Part shown: positions 1 to 7,658 of the stretch, in pieces
Layout of the letters: every line of letters starts with the position of its first letter
Numbering within the stretch: the first letter of the stretch is position 1
From: Acidaminobacter sp. JC074
GTDB lineage: Bacteria; Bacillota; Clostridia; Peptostreptococcales; Acidaminobacteraceae
Direction of reading: 5' to 3'
NCBI RefSeq assembly: GCF_022496765.1
Contig: NZ_VANV01000009.1
Location: 34 to 64,033 of the forward strand
Length of the DNA stretch: 64,000 bases
The notes under the pieces: model-generated
Databases searched by the model: none
Seen by the model: only the letters and a program-made list of their open reading frames with translations
What the model was told of the DNA's origin: nothing
Position numbers and translations under genes: made by a program

Positions 1-105
1 GTGAGGAAAAATGGATTTAAAGGTATATTTACTGTACAAAGACTTAAATCTATAGGAATTGTATCAAAGAAAGGATATGTCAAAGTATTGGAATTACTTA
101 CTTGA
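1..105 (+). CDS. C-terminal tail of a Crp/Fnr-like regulator (partial)
   Basis: An open frame runs in from the left edge and stops at TGA 103-105. Its 34 residues end in a pattern (RLKSIGIVSKKGYVKVLEL) like the last helix and wing of the winged-helix domain that closes Crp/Fnr-family regulators. The next gene follows after 14 bases and has its own ribosome site, so the two may share a transcript. The sensory domain lies outside the window. The call rests on a short tail and could be another winged-helix protein. Confidence 0.45.
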   Translation: MRKNGFKGIFTVQRLKSIGIVSKKGYVKVLELLT

Positions 106-119
106 CATAAAGAGGAAAT

Positions 120-1040
120 ATGAATTATTTAATAGTTTTAAATAAAGATGAAGATACCGTTTCTTACATAGATTTAAATACCCACCAAACGGTCAAGAAA
201 ATCGCTACAGATTATAATCCACATGAAGTGGTCATCAGTCCTGATAAAAAGAAAACCTTTGTGACTTGCTCACTAGGCAACTCACTTTATGTCATTTCTA
301 ATGAAAGTCTTGAAGTTATTGATGTCATCAAACATGAGGATTTTAACTTTCCACACGGTTTAGCTGTTTCAAAAAAACTCAATGAACTTTACTTGGCTTC
401 TACCAGGTCCAATAAGTTTTATGTTTTAGACATTGATTCACACGAGATAAAAAGGGTTTTGGATACTTATCAAGATATGTCTCATATGGTGACCATGTCA
501 CCTTATGAAAAACTGGCTTATGTTCCAAATATCGGGTCAAACAACATTTCAATCTATCATACTGAAGAAGAAAAGATCATCAATCATTTTCCAGTAGGTA
601 ATGGTCCTGAGGGACTGGCAATCTACAAAAATGGTGATATTTACTCTGCCAACCAAGATGATAACACTGTAACTGTTTATGATCCTGCAACTTTAAAAGA
701 AAAGCATAAGCTCAGAGTGGGTATACTGCCTATACGTGCTATGTTCTCTCCAGACTACAAGTACCTATTTGTACCCAACAGAGAATCTCACGATGTATCA
801 ATCATTGTTCCAGACTATGTATTTTGCGGCAAAACAAGACCTTATGAAATCAAAAGATTGCCTCTTGGTAGATGGTCAGGCGGCGTTATCTTTAGTGACG
901 ATGGTAAGTTCGCTTATGTTGCCAACAATAAAACAAATGATGTATCGGTCATTTCAATGGACGACTTAGAAGTCATCTATAAAATAAAAACAGGCATCCA
1001 TCCAGATGGTATTGCCTACTTAAAAATGGACACTGAATAA
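120..1040 (+). CDS. YVTN-type beta-propeller repeat protein
   Basis: The 306-residue protein is built almost wholly from repeats of about 40 residues. Each carries a [ST]PD/K...YV.N or equivalent strand signature (ISPDKKKTFVT, TMSPYEKLAYVPN, FSPDYKYLFVPN, FSDDGKFAYVANN), typical of the YVTN family of seven-bladed beta-propellers. No signal peptide or membrane segment is visible, so it is probably cytoplasmic, unlike many secreted relatives. AGAGGA precedes the ATG. The stop codon lies in a hairpin shared with the convergent gene. Propellers of this type are binding scaffolds, and no catalytic function can be assigned. It follows a Crp-like regulator tail. Confidence 0.75.
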   Translation: MNYLIVLNKDEDTVSYIDLNTHQTVKKIATDYNPHEVVISPDKKKTFVTCSLGNSLYVISNESLEVIDVIKHEDFNFPHGLAVSKKLNELYLASTRSNKFYVLDIDSHEIKRVLDTYQDMSHMVTMSPYEKLAYVPNIGSNNISIYHTEEEKIINHFPVGNGPEGLAIYKNGDIYSANQDDNTVTVYDPATLKEKHKLRVGILPIRAMFSPDYKYLFVPNRESHDVSIIVPDYVFCGKTRPYEIKRLPLGRWSGGVIFSDDGKFAYVANNKTNDVSVISMDDLEVIYKIKTGIHPDGIAYLKMDTE

Positions 1041-1050
1041 TCAGTGTCCA
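1027..1050. terminator. Bidirectional intrinsic terminator
   Basis: A 10-bp perfect stem (TGGACACTGA / TCAGTGTCCA) with an ATAA loop overlaps the stop codon of the propeller gene. It is followed by TAGTTTT on the + strand and by TTTTTA on the - strand, so it can end both convergent transcripts. Confidence 0.7.
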
Positions 1051-1055
1051 TAGTT

Positions 1056-1913
1056 TTATACAAGTATTTCATATCCTTCTTCAGTGACAACTAGTGTATG
1101 TTCCCACTGAGCTGAAAGCTTGCCGTCTCGAGTGACTGCCGTCCAGTCATCCTCTAAAATATTAAGCTTATAGGTCCCTTCATTGATCATAGGCTCTATG
1201 GTAAATACCATGCCCGGCACCATTAACATGCCCTTTTGTCCTGTATCGAAATGACTCACATGTGGGTCTTCATGGAAGTTCTTACCGATACCATGACCAC
1301 CAAAATCTCTAACTACCGTGTAGCCTTTACTTGTTGCATAAGCTTCAATGGCTAAACCTATATCAGATATAGAACCATATGGCTTGACTTGGTCTAGACC
1401 TATCTGTAGACAATCTTTTGCACATTGAACCAGATCTTTAGCCCTTTCAGATACTTGACCAACTAGGTACATGCGGCTGGCATCTGAAAAATAACCATCT
1501 AAAATGGTTGTGACATCCACATTGATAATATCACCTTCCTTAAGGGGTCTGTCTTCTGGAATGCCATGACAGATGACTTCATTGATACTTGTACAACAAG
1601 ACTTTGGAAAACCATGATAACCTAAGGTTGCTGGTGTACCACCTCTTTCTATTGTATAGTCATGTACAAACTTATCAATCTCATTGGTTGTCACACCTGG
1701 TTTGATTAGATCTGCAACACCCTCTAAGATGCCTTTAGTAATGACTGAACTCTTTCTTAAACCTTCTATGTCCTCTTCGTTTAAAAGCAATCGTCTTTCA
1801 GGTATTTCAAAACCTTGTTTTTCATACTTTTCTAGATTCTTATCAAAATCCATGTGGCACTTCTTATATTTCTTGCCGCTGCCACACCAGCAAATATCAT
1901 TTCTATTTAACAT
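1056..1913 (-). CDS. map: Methionine aminopeptidase type I with N-terminal SEC-C zinc motif
   Basis: This 285-residue protein removes the initiator methionine from nascent proteins. Residues 4-20 form a SEC-C metal-binding motif (CWCGSGKKYKKCH; C8, C10, C19, H20). The pita-bread catalytic fold follows, with the metal ligands in NVDVT, the FSDASR strand, GGHGIG..FHEDPHV, TIEPM and the C-terminal EHT. The SEC-C extension is found in a subset of MetAPs and is thought to help ribosome or metal binding. The gene overlaps the stop of an upstream 114-codon gene by a few bases, so the pair is translationally coupled. It converges with the propeller gene at a shared terminator. Confidence 0.93.
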   Translation of the reverse strand: MLNRNDICWCGSGKKYKKCHMDFDKNLEKYEKQGFEIPERRLLLNEEDIEGLRKSSVITKGILEGVADLIKPGVTTNEIDKFVHDYTIERGGTPATLGYHGFPKSCCTSINEVICHGIPEDRPLKEGDIINVDVTTILDGYFSDASRMYLVGQVSERAKDLVQCAKDCLQIGLDQVKPYGSISDIGLAIEAYATSKGYTVVRDFGGHGIGKNFHEDPHVSHFDTGQKGMLMVPGMVFTIEPMINEGTYKLNILEDDWTAVTRDGKLSAQWEHTLVVTEEGYEILV

Positions 1914-2251
1914 GTATTCTCCTTCTTCAGTACAAAAGCACTTAACTTTTTATCTAATGAACACAACATGGGTGCCTTTAAAACAAAATCTAAATAAATA
2001 TTTTCTTTGAAGGGTTTTATAATTGAATTCTTGTTAACAGTTTTGCCCCCCTTTTCATAAACCATCACAAGACGGTTCTCCACAGACATCTTTCGGGCAT
2101 TCACATAGTCAACAAAAGCTGGGATATCTTCTAAAACATTGATCTTATAGATGATCACTTCATACTCATCAAACTCGTCACATAACTTGTCTTCAAAGTT
2201 AACATAAGCTATCTTCTTGAAACTATCAATCCTTAGTTTGCTTATATCCAT
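1907..2251 (-). CDS. Hypothetical 114-residue protein coupled to map
   Basis: I do not recognise this protein. It is soluble, charged, has mixed alpha/beta character and no membrane segment. It has three cysteines (LCDEF, MLCSL and a C-terminal NTC). Its 3' end overlaps the start of the methionine aminopeptidase gene, so the two are almost certainly one operon. The ATG is preceded by GGAGG. It opens the operon, divergent from the long region in front of the hydrogenase genes. Confidence 0.6.
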   Translation of the reverse strand: MDISKLRIDSFKKIAYVNFEDKLCDEFDEYEVIIYKINVLEDIPAFVDYVNARKMSVENRLVMVYEKGGKTVNKNSIIKPFKENIYLDFVLKAPMLCSLDKKLSAFVLKKENTC

Positions 2252-2438
2252 TTAAACCTCCATCTGTCATTTTACAACATTTCTTATCAATACAAAAGTC
2301 ATTACCTTCTTAATACCCAATTTTCTAGCCTTAAATACATGACTACTGTTAATTTCTTCTTATATTGGGTAATAAATTCTCAAGCATAACAATAATTAAT
2401 TTCTTATCAGAGTATGAATTTCATTGTCGAAAATTCGT

Positions 2439-2462
2439 TGTTTTCTGAATTTTCTGTGAACT
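2439..2462. promoter_or_regulatory. Candidate CodY site (two overlapping motifs)
   Basis: Bases 2439-2453 match the CodY consensus AATTTTCWGAAAATT at 11 of 15 positions and 2448-2462 at 12 of 15. The two motifs overlap by 6 bases, the arrangement described for functional CodY sites in Bacillota. The same stretch lies in an 8-bp inverted repeat (GAAAATTC 2429-2436, GAATTTTC 2447-2454). Chance matches are common in AT-rich DNA. Confidence 0.3.
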
Positions 2463-2463
2463 T

Positions 2464-2490
2464 CGTTATTTTTTTACCAATATAATAACG
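2464..2490. repeat. 7-bp inverted repeat, possible operator
   Basis: CGTTATT (2464-2470) and AATAACG (2484-2490) are perfect inverted arms 13 bases apart. The right arm overlaps a TATAAT hexamer at 2481-2486. This is a plausible operator for the hydrogenase genes. It does not match the usual Rex consensus (TTGTTAA-N4-TTAACAA), so the binding protein is unknown. Confidence 0.3.
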
Positions 2491-2710
2491 TTTTCCTGAT
2501 GCATTTATTACAATTTGATTACTCATATGTTACAAGTATACAATATGCGTCATATGTACAATGAACTACTGAATCTTTCAAATGTCGCTATATCAAATGC
2601 TTATACAACATTTGTGAATCAAATAACAATGCTACTCTTTAAGAAATCTACTTGTTATGCTGAATATAGTGAAAGAAATATCAATCACAATATAGGGGAG
2701 GATAATATTT

Positions 2711-3190
2711 ATGGTAGTGAGTAAGGACAAGGTAGAAGAGATTCTATATAATTACGACTGTCGCCAAGATGCCTTGGTACCCATTTTAATGGATATCCAA
2801 GATAAGTGTGACGATCATTATGTAGATGAGGAAACTCAAAGATACATCGCCAATCGCCTGAACTTGACGTATGTTGATGTCTATGAAGTTTCGTCATTCT
2901 TTTCTGCAATTAACAAGAAGCCTAAGGGTAAGTATCATATCCAACTGTGCAACAGTTCTGTTTGTCGCATCAACAAGAAGGATATTATTGAGGAATACTT
3001 AGAAAAGTCTTTAGGCATTCAAGTAGGTGAAACAACATCAGACAATCTATTTACACTTGAGCACACACCATGCTTTGGTGCATGTGATATTTCACCAGCT
3101 ATTAGAATCAACAAGAAGGTTTATGGTCATTTAACCATTCAAAAGGTAAAACATTTGTTAAAAGATTTGAGAGGTGAATTAGATGACTAA
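2711..3190 (+). CDS. hydC: NADH-dependent [FeFe] hydrogenase, gamma subunit HydC (NuoE-like)
   Basis: The 159-residue thioredoxin-like subunit carries one [2Fe-2S] cluster. Its ligands are C80, C85 (CNSSVC), C121 and C125 (CFGAC), the NuoE pattern. An N-terminal helical bundle (residues 5-65) precedes the ferredoxin fold. In the trimeric cytoplasmic hydrogenase it sits next to HydB and takes part in electron transfer between NADH/FMN and the iron-sulfur chain. It is the first gene of hydC-hydB-hydA, with a strong GGGGAGG ribosome site, and overlaps hydB by 8 bases. No hydEFG maturation genes are in the window. Confidence 0.92.
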   Translation: MVVSKDKVEEILYNYDCRQDALVPILMDIQDKCDDHYVDEETQRYIANRLNLTYVDVYEVSSFFSAINKKPKGKYHIQLCNSSVCRINKKDIIEEYLEKSLGIQVGETTSDNLFTLEHTPCFGACDISPAIRINKKVYGHLTIQKVKHLLKDLRGELDD

Positions 3191-4433
3191 AACATGTTCT
3201 ATGATATCAGAATATTTCGACAAATATTCAATTAAAGAAATAGATAAGTATATGGAAATGGGCGGTTTCAGCGGCCTTAAGAAAACACTGGATAAAGGTC
3301 CTGACTTTGTTATAGAAGAACTGAAAGCTTCTGAGTTAAGAGGTCGTGGTGGTGCAGCCTACCCTGCTTATAAAAAATGGACAGCTGCCAAAGCTAGACC
3401 TGAAGAAGTCAAGTATGTACTTGTTAATGCCGATGAAGGTGAACCAGGTACATTTAAGGACAGAGACTTATTAGCAAGAGATCCTTATAAGATCATTGAA
3501 GGTTTAACAATTGCCGGCTATACTGTTGGCGCCTGTGAAGGTTATATCTATATTAGAGAAGAGTATGACGATATCCGTAGACAAATTATTGAAGCAATTG
3601 CCATTGCAAAAGATAATAATCTACTTGGTAATAACATTTTAGGTACTGAGTTTAGTTTTAATATAAAGGCTTATACAGGTGCAGGCGCTTATGTTTGTGG
3701 TGAAAATACTGCACTTATAGAATCTATGCATGGAAATGTGGGTCGACCAAGAGTTAAAAGACCGAGAGTTGGTGAAAGAGGCTTATTCGGTAAACCGACT
3801 ATGGTTAACAATGTTGAAACCTATGCATGTGCTGCAACCATTATGAATCATGGCTCTGATGCGTACTCATCAGTTGGCCTTAATGGTCATAAGGGTTCTA
3901 AGATGATCAGTTTATGCGGCAACATCATGAGACCGGGTGTTTATGAGGTACCTTTTGGTATCACTGTAAAGGAAATAATCGAGGAAATCGGCGGTGGCAC
4001 AAGAGACTTGAGTTTGGGGAAATTTATCCAATCTGGTGGTGCTTCATGTCCTTTGATTCCTTATACCCATTTTGATACAGAGTATGGTTATCATACATTT
4101 GACGATAATGGTTTTTCCATTGGTTCAGGATCCATCGTTGTTGCCAATGGTAATGTCAGAGTTGTTGATTATTTATCTGCAGTAACTAGCTTCTTTGAAC
4201 ATGAATCATGTGGTAAATGTACCCCATGTCGTGAAGGTACAAAACGTATCCATGAAATCATTGATGATATGTGTGCAGGTTCAGCTTCTATGGCTCAATA
4301 CCAAAGAATTAACAAGATTTCACATACAATGATCAAGACCTCACTATGTGGTCTGGGTCAAACAGCACCTACAGCAATCCTAAGTGCTATGAAGCACTTT
4401 GAACCAGAATTACTAGAAAGTATAGAAGACTAA
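3183..4433 (+). CDS. hydB: NADH-dependent [FeFe] hydrogenase, beta subunit HydB (short, NuoF-like)
   Basis: The subunit binds NAD(H), FMN and one [4Fe-4S] cluster. Visible motifs are the FMN/NAD glycine loop RGRGGAAYPAYKKW (residues 53-66), TGAGAYVCGENTALI, GKPTMVNNVET and the cluster ligands C343-x2-C346-x2-C349 plus C389. At 416 residues it is far shorter than the roughly 600-residue HydB of bifurcating enzymes. It has no N-terminal [2Fe-2S] thioredoxin-like domain and ends soon after the NuoF cluster, without the C-terminal 2x[4Fe-4S] ferredoxin domain. That architecture is associated with non-bifurcating NADH-dependent hydrogenases of the Syntrophomonas Hyd1 type. It overlaps hydC and is followed 10 bases later by hydA. 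Confidence 0.92.
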   Translation: MTKTCSMISEYFDKYSIKEIDKYMEMGGFSGLKKTLDKGPDFVIEELKASELRGRGGAAYPAYKKWTAAKARPEEVKYVLVNADEGEPGTFKDRDLLARDPYKIIEGLTIAGYTVGACEGYIYIREEYDDIRRQIIEAIAIAKDNNLLGNNILGTEFSFNIKAYTGAGAYVCGENTALIESMHGNVGRPRVKRPRVGERGLFGKPTMVNNVETYACAATIMNHGSDAYSSVGLNGHKGSKMISLCGNIMRPGVYEVPFGITVKEIIEEIGGGTRDLSLGKFIQSGGASCPLIPYTHFDTEYGYHTFDDNGFSIGSGSIVVANGNVRVVDYLSAVTSFFEHESCGKCTPCREGTKRIHEIIDDMCAGSASMAQYQRINKISHTMIKTSLCGLGQTAPTAILSAMKHFEPELLESIED

Positions 4434-4443
4434 GGAGGCGAAA

Positions 4444-6174
4444 ATGGTAAAATTAACGATAAACAACACACCCGTTGAAGTACCTGCTTCTTATAGTATA
4501 CTTGATGCTGCTAGAGAAGCTGGTTTTGAAGTACCAACCCTATGTTTTATGAAAGAAATCAATGAAGTTGGTGCATGTAGAGTCTGTATGGTAGAGGTTG
4601 AAGGACAAGGTAAACTTCTCCCCTCTTGTGTAACTAATGTAAAAGAAGGTATGGTAGTTAAAACCAACACCAGAAAAGTTAGAGAATGTGTCAGAACCAA
4701 TGTGGAGCTTCTTTTAGAAAATCACAATAGAGAATGTACAACATGTTCTCGCTCAGGCAACTGTGAACTTTTAAATCTCGCACATACCCTTGATATTCCA
4801 GATTTAGAATTCCAAGGTGCTAAACGCCATAGACATTTTGATAACTTTTCTCATTCTATTGTTAGAGATTCTAGTAAATGTATTCTTTGTGGTAAATGTG
4901 TTTCTACTTGTAAGAAGGTTCAAGGAATTGGTATCTTAGGCTTCCAAAACAGAGGCTTTGAATCCAATGTTGGTCCTGCCTTTGATCATAGAATGACTGA
5001 AACAGATTGTATTTTCTGTGGTCAATGTGTCAATGTCTGTCCAGTTGGCGCTTTAACAGAGAAATTAGATATTGATAGAGTTTGGGATGCCTTAGAAGAT
5101 CCTGAAACTTATGTTGTTGTTCAAACAGCGCCTGCTGTACGTGCAGCACTTGGTGAGGAATTTGAAAATCCAATTGGTACAAGAACTACTGGTAAAATGG
5201 CTGCATCTTTAAGAAGACTTGGTTTTGACAATGTCTTTGATACAAACTTTGCAGCAGACCTTACCATCTTAGAGGAAGGACATGAACTGCTTCATCGTAT
5301 TCAAGATGGAGGTGTTCTACCAATGATCACTTCATGTTCTCCAGGTTGGATCAGATATTGTGAGTTTAACCATCATGATTTCTTACCAAACCTTTCAACG
5401 TGTAAATCACCTCACCAAATGTTTGGTGCTTTGGTCAAAACATATTATGCAGATAAGCAAAACTTAGATCCTAAAAAGATGTTTGTTGTATCAGTTATGC
5501 CTTGTATCTCTAAGAAGACAGAAGCTGCAAGACCTGAGATGGAACAAGAAGGTCTTAGAGATGTAGATGCTGTTATCACCACTAGAGAGCTTGCTAGAAT
5601 GATCAAACAAGCAGGCATTGACTTTAATGCCCTTCCTGATGAAGGCTTTGATAAGATTATGGGTGAATATACAGGAGCTGGTGTAATCTTTGGTGCAACT
5701 GGTGGTGTTATGGAAGCTGCCATTAGAACAGTAGCAGACGTATTAACTGGTGAAGACCTTGAAAGCATTGACTATCAAGCAGTAAGAGGTACAGATGATG
5801 TCAAAGAAGCAACTGTCAATCTTGGTGGCATCGACGTTAAAGTTGCAGTTGTTCATGGTACTAAGACGGCTGGCAAACTGCTTGACTTGGTTAGAAAAGG
5901 CGAAAAAGACTATCACTTTATCGAAGTAATGGGTTGTCCAGGTGGTTGTGTAAATGGTGGTGGTCAACCTCTTGTACCACAGCATGTCCGAGATGTAGTA
6001 GATATCAAGGTTGAACGTGCCAAAGCACTTTACCAAGAAGATATCATCTTAACATCAAGAAAATCTCATAAGAATGAAGAAGTTAAGAAGCTTTATGATG
6101 ATTATTTAGGTAAACCTAACAGTCATAAAGCCCATCACCTACTTCATACACATTATACAAAAAGAACAATTTAA
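4444..6174 (+). CDS. hydA: [FeFe] hydrogenase catalytic subunit HydA
   Basis: The 576-residue subunit carries the H-cluster that interconverts protons and H2. Domains in order: plant-type [2Fe-2S] (C34, C45, C48, C62); His-ligated [4Fe-4S] (H94, C98, C101, C107); two ferredoxin clusters (C146/149/152/156 and C189/192/195/199); H-cluster motifs L1 TSCSPGW (296-302), L2 MPCISKKTE (C354) and L3 EVMGCPGGCVNGGGQP (C498, C502). Length and spacing match clostridial CpI. The extra C-terminal [2Fe-2S] domain of some trimeric HydA proteins is absent. Oddity: L1 has Ser299 where CpI-type enzymes have a second Cys. TAAGGAGGCG gives a strong ribosome site, and a hairpin terminator follows. Confidence 0.95.
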   Translation: MVKLTINNTPVEVPASYSILDAAREAGFEVPTLCFMKEINEVGACRVCMVEVEGQGKLLPSCVTNVKEGMVVKTNTRKVRECVRTNVELLLENHNRECTTCSRSGNCELLNLAHTLDIPDLEFQGAKRHRHFDNFSHSIVRDSSKCILCGKCVSTCKKVQGIGILGFQNRGFESNVGPAFDHRMTETDCIFCGQCVNVCPVGALTEKLDIDRVWDALEDPETYVVVQTAPAVRAALGEEFENPIGTRTTGKMAASLRRLGFDNVFDTNFAADLTILEEGHELLHRIQDGGVLPMITSCSPGWIRYCEFNHHDFLPNLSTCKSPHQMFGALVKTYYADKQNLDPKKMFVVSVMPCISKKTEAARPEMEQEGLRDVDAVITTRELARMIKQAGIDFNALPDEGFDKIMGEYTGAGVIFGATGGVMEAAIRTVADVLTGEDLESIDYQAVRGTDDVKEATVNLGGIDVKVAVVHGTKTAGKLLDLVRKGEKDYHFIEVMGCPGGCVNGGGQPLVPQHVRDVVDIKVERAKALYQEDIILTSRKSHKNEEVKKLYDDYLGKPNSHKAHHLLHTHYTKRTI

Positions 6175-6176
6175 AG

Positions 6177-6201
6177 AAAGGATGGGCTGGACCCATCCTT
6201 T
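6177..6201. terminator. Bidirectional terminator after hydA
   Basis: A 10-bp stem AAAGGATGGG / CCCATCCTTT with loop CTGGA ends at the stop codon of the convergent HD-domain gene. T/A-rich tracts flank both sides. It closes the hydCBA operon and the opposing nucleoside operon. Confidence 0.7.
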
Positions 6202-6761
6202 TATATATTCTCTTTTGTCATCTCATCAATGATTTTTCTTAGCTCTATAATAACTTGATCATCTGTTAAGTGTTTTTTACCATAATCTAAATTGAAGGTA
6301 TAATCAAAGTCCTTTCCATTGTCAACTTGATTGTGTTGCATGATGGTTTCTATCTTGTCTAGAGCCTTGACTACCCTAGCTTCATAGGTCTTACCTTCCT
6401 CGTATTCTAACCATAAATTATAAAGCCAAGTCCTTTTATCATCTGGCAGGAGATTTGATAATCTAATAAGTGCCGCTTCTTCTATCAAGAACTTTGAAGC
6501 TTGGTCAGTCTCAACAACAGCTGGAATATCACCTTCATCTAACTCTCCTAAATCATGAATAATAGAAAGTTGAAGAGCTTTTAAAGCATCTAACTCAGGC
6601 AGATAATCACTTAAGAACATAATAAGAAGAGACAAACGCCAAGAGTGTTCAGCTGTAGATTCTTTTCTACCTAAACTTGTGTTGCCGGACCTAAGAACCG
6701 ACTTTATTTTTTCAGCTTCACTTATAAACTCAATTATTCTTAACAAATCATCTGACATCAT
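6201..6761 (-). CDS. HD-domain phosphohydrolase, YfbR/HDDC2-like (probable 5'-nucleotidase)
   Basis: The 186-residue HD-superfamily protein shows AEHSWRLSLL (first His), IIHDLGELDEGDIP (HD pair plus the downstream Glu) and a later Asp in KALDKIETI. These are the metal ligands of the YfbR/HDDC2 group, which dephosphorylates deoxynucleoside monophosphates. It is the last gene of a nucleoside operon, 8 bases after ribokinase, which supports a role in nucleotide and nucleoside turnover. GGGAGG precedes two adjacent ATG codons, and either could start the protein. The exact substrate cannot be read from sequence. Confidence 0.75.
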   Translation of the reverse strand: MMSDDLLRIIEFISEAEKIKSVLRSGNTSLGRKESTAEHSWRLSLLIMFLSDYLPELDALKALQLSIIHDLGELDEGDIPAVVETDQASKFLIEEAALIRLSNLLPDDKRTWLYNLWLEYEEGKTYEARVVKALDKIETIMQHNQVDNGKDFDYTFNLDYGKKHLTDDQVIIELRKIIDEMTKENI

Positions 6762-6769
6762 TTACCTCC

Positions 6770-7645
6770 CTAATTATTTACTTCATCTATCCAAGGAATA
6801 GATCTTGCTGCACCAGACTTACCTATGGCTAAACTAGCTGCTTTAGAAGCAAGTTCTAATGCTTCATATACTTGTTCTGCACTTAACATTGAAGCCATAA
6901 AATAACCTAAAAATGTATCTCCAGCACCTGTTGTATCAACAATTTCAATATTTATAGCATCACACTCAACAACTTGGTCACTATCCTTGTAAATAACACC
7001 TTGTCCCCCTCTTGTTATGACCACTTTAATAGTCTTGTTTTTCGATAAAAAATAGGTCATGGCATTTTCAATATTGTCTTGTTCTGATAATAAGAGAGCT
7101 TCATGAACATTCATGATAAGATAATTGATTTTTCTCAAATCAAGTGATTTTAATGTTTGAGTTATAGGTGAAGGATTTAAAACAACAATCATATTTTTCT
7201 CATATGCTTTATCTATAATATCAAGTGTACCTTTCACTTCATTCTGAAGAAGTAAAACATCTCCCTTATCAAAATCTGACAGTATACAATCGAAATCATT
7301 TAAGTCAAGGTCATCATTTGCTCCACCTACAACTAAAATAGAGTTCTCTCCCTTCTCATTCACTTGAATAAGTGCATGTCCGGTAGCTTGATCTGAAAGC
7401 ATTAAGTAATCAGTGTTGATGCCTTGCTTGTCTAAAAAGTCTTTTAAGTAGAGTCCGTCTTTACCAACTTTGCCTGCGTGATAAACTTGTGTGCCAGCTC
7501 TCGTCATGGCAATGGATTGATTGAGTCCCTTACCACCTGGATTTTCTGAGTAGTCCTCTACTTTAATAGTTTCACCTTCATATGCGAACCTTTGAAGCTT
7601 GTATAATTTATCTATATTTATGGAACCCAAGTTCAGTATTTTCAT
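6770..7645 (-). CDS. rbsK: Ribokinase-like PfkB-family sugar kinase
   Basis: The 291-residue PfkB kinase shows the first signature GGKGLNQSIAMTRAG, the anion-hole/catalytic motif DTTGAGDTFLG with catalytic Asp, and the opening MKILNLGSINIDK typical of ribokinases. The product of the preceding gene frees ribose from nucleosides, so ribose phosphorylation to ribose 5-phosphate is the natural role. I start it at the ATG with GGAGGG upstream, 13 bases after the nucleoside hydrolase stop. A longer frame upstream only reads through that gene out of frame. Confidence 0.85.
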   Translation of the reverse strand: MKILNLGSINIDKLYKLQRFAYEGETIKVEDYSENPGGKGLNQSIAMTRAGTQVYHAGKVGKDGLYLKDFLDKQGINTDYLMLSDQATGHALIQVNEKGENSILVVGGANDDLDLNDFDCILSDFDKGDVLLLQNEVKGTLDIIDKAYEKNMIVVLNPSPITQTLKSLDLRKINYLIMNVHEALLLSEQDNIENAMTYFLSKNKTIKVVITRGGQGVIYKDSDQVVECDAINIEIVDTTGAGDTFLGYFMASMLSAEQVYEALELASKAASLAIGKSGAARSIPWIDEVNN

Positions 7646-7658
7646 TCTACCCTCCATC

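Larger units (their letters stand above)
2252..2710. promoter_or_regulatory. 459-base AT-rich region upstream of hydCBA
   Basis: No convincing gene lies here. A 69-codon + frame (2515-2724) has no ribosome site and runs into hydC out of frame. The region carries two nested inverted repeats, a CodY-like double motif (separate entries), a possible -10 element TATAAT at 2481-2486 and a strong Shine-Dalgarno (GGGGAGG near 2695-2702) for hydC. The length suggests that hydrogenase expression is controlled here, but I cannot fix the start of transcription. Confidence 0.5.

Noticed and set aside
1855..1876. TGGCAC ... TTGCC resembling a sigma-54 promoter
   Set aside because: The GG to GC spacing is 17 and not 10, and it lies within the methionine aminopeptidase gene.
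2515..2724. 69-codon + strand frame before hydC
   Set aside because: No ribosome site, low-complexity AT-rich sequence and it runs into hydC in another frame, past the hydC ribosome site.
5445..6036. Antisense frames within hydA
   Set aside because: They are mirror frames of a well-conserved catalytic subunit, without ribosome sites.
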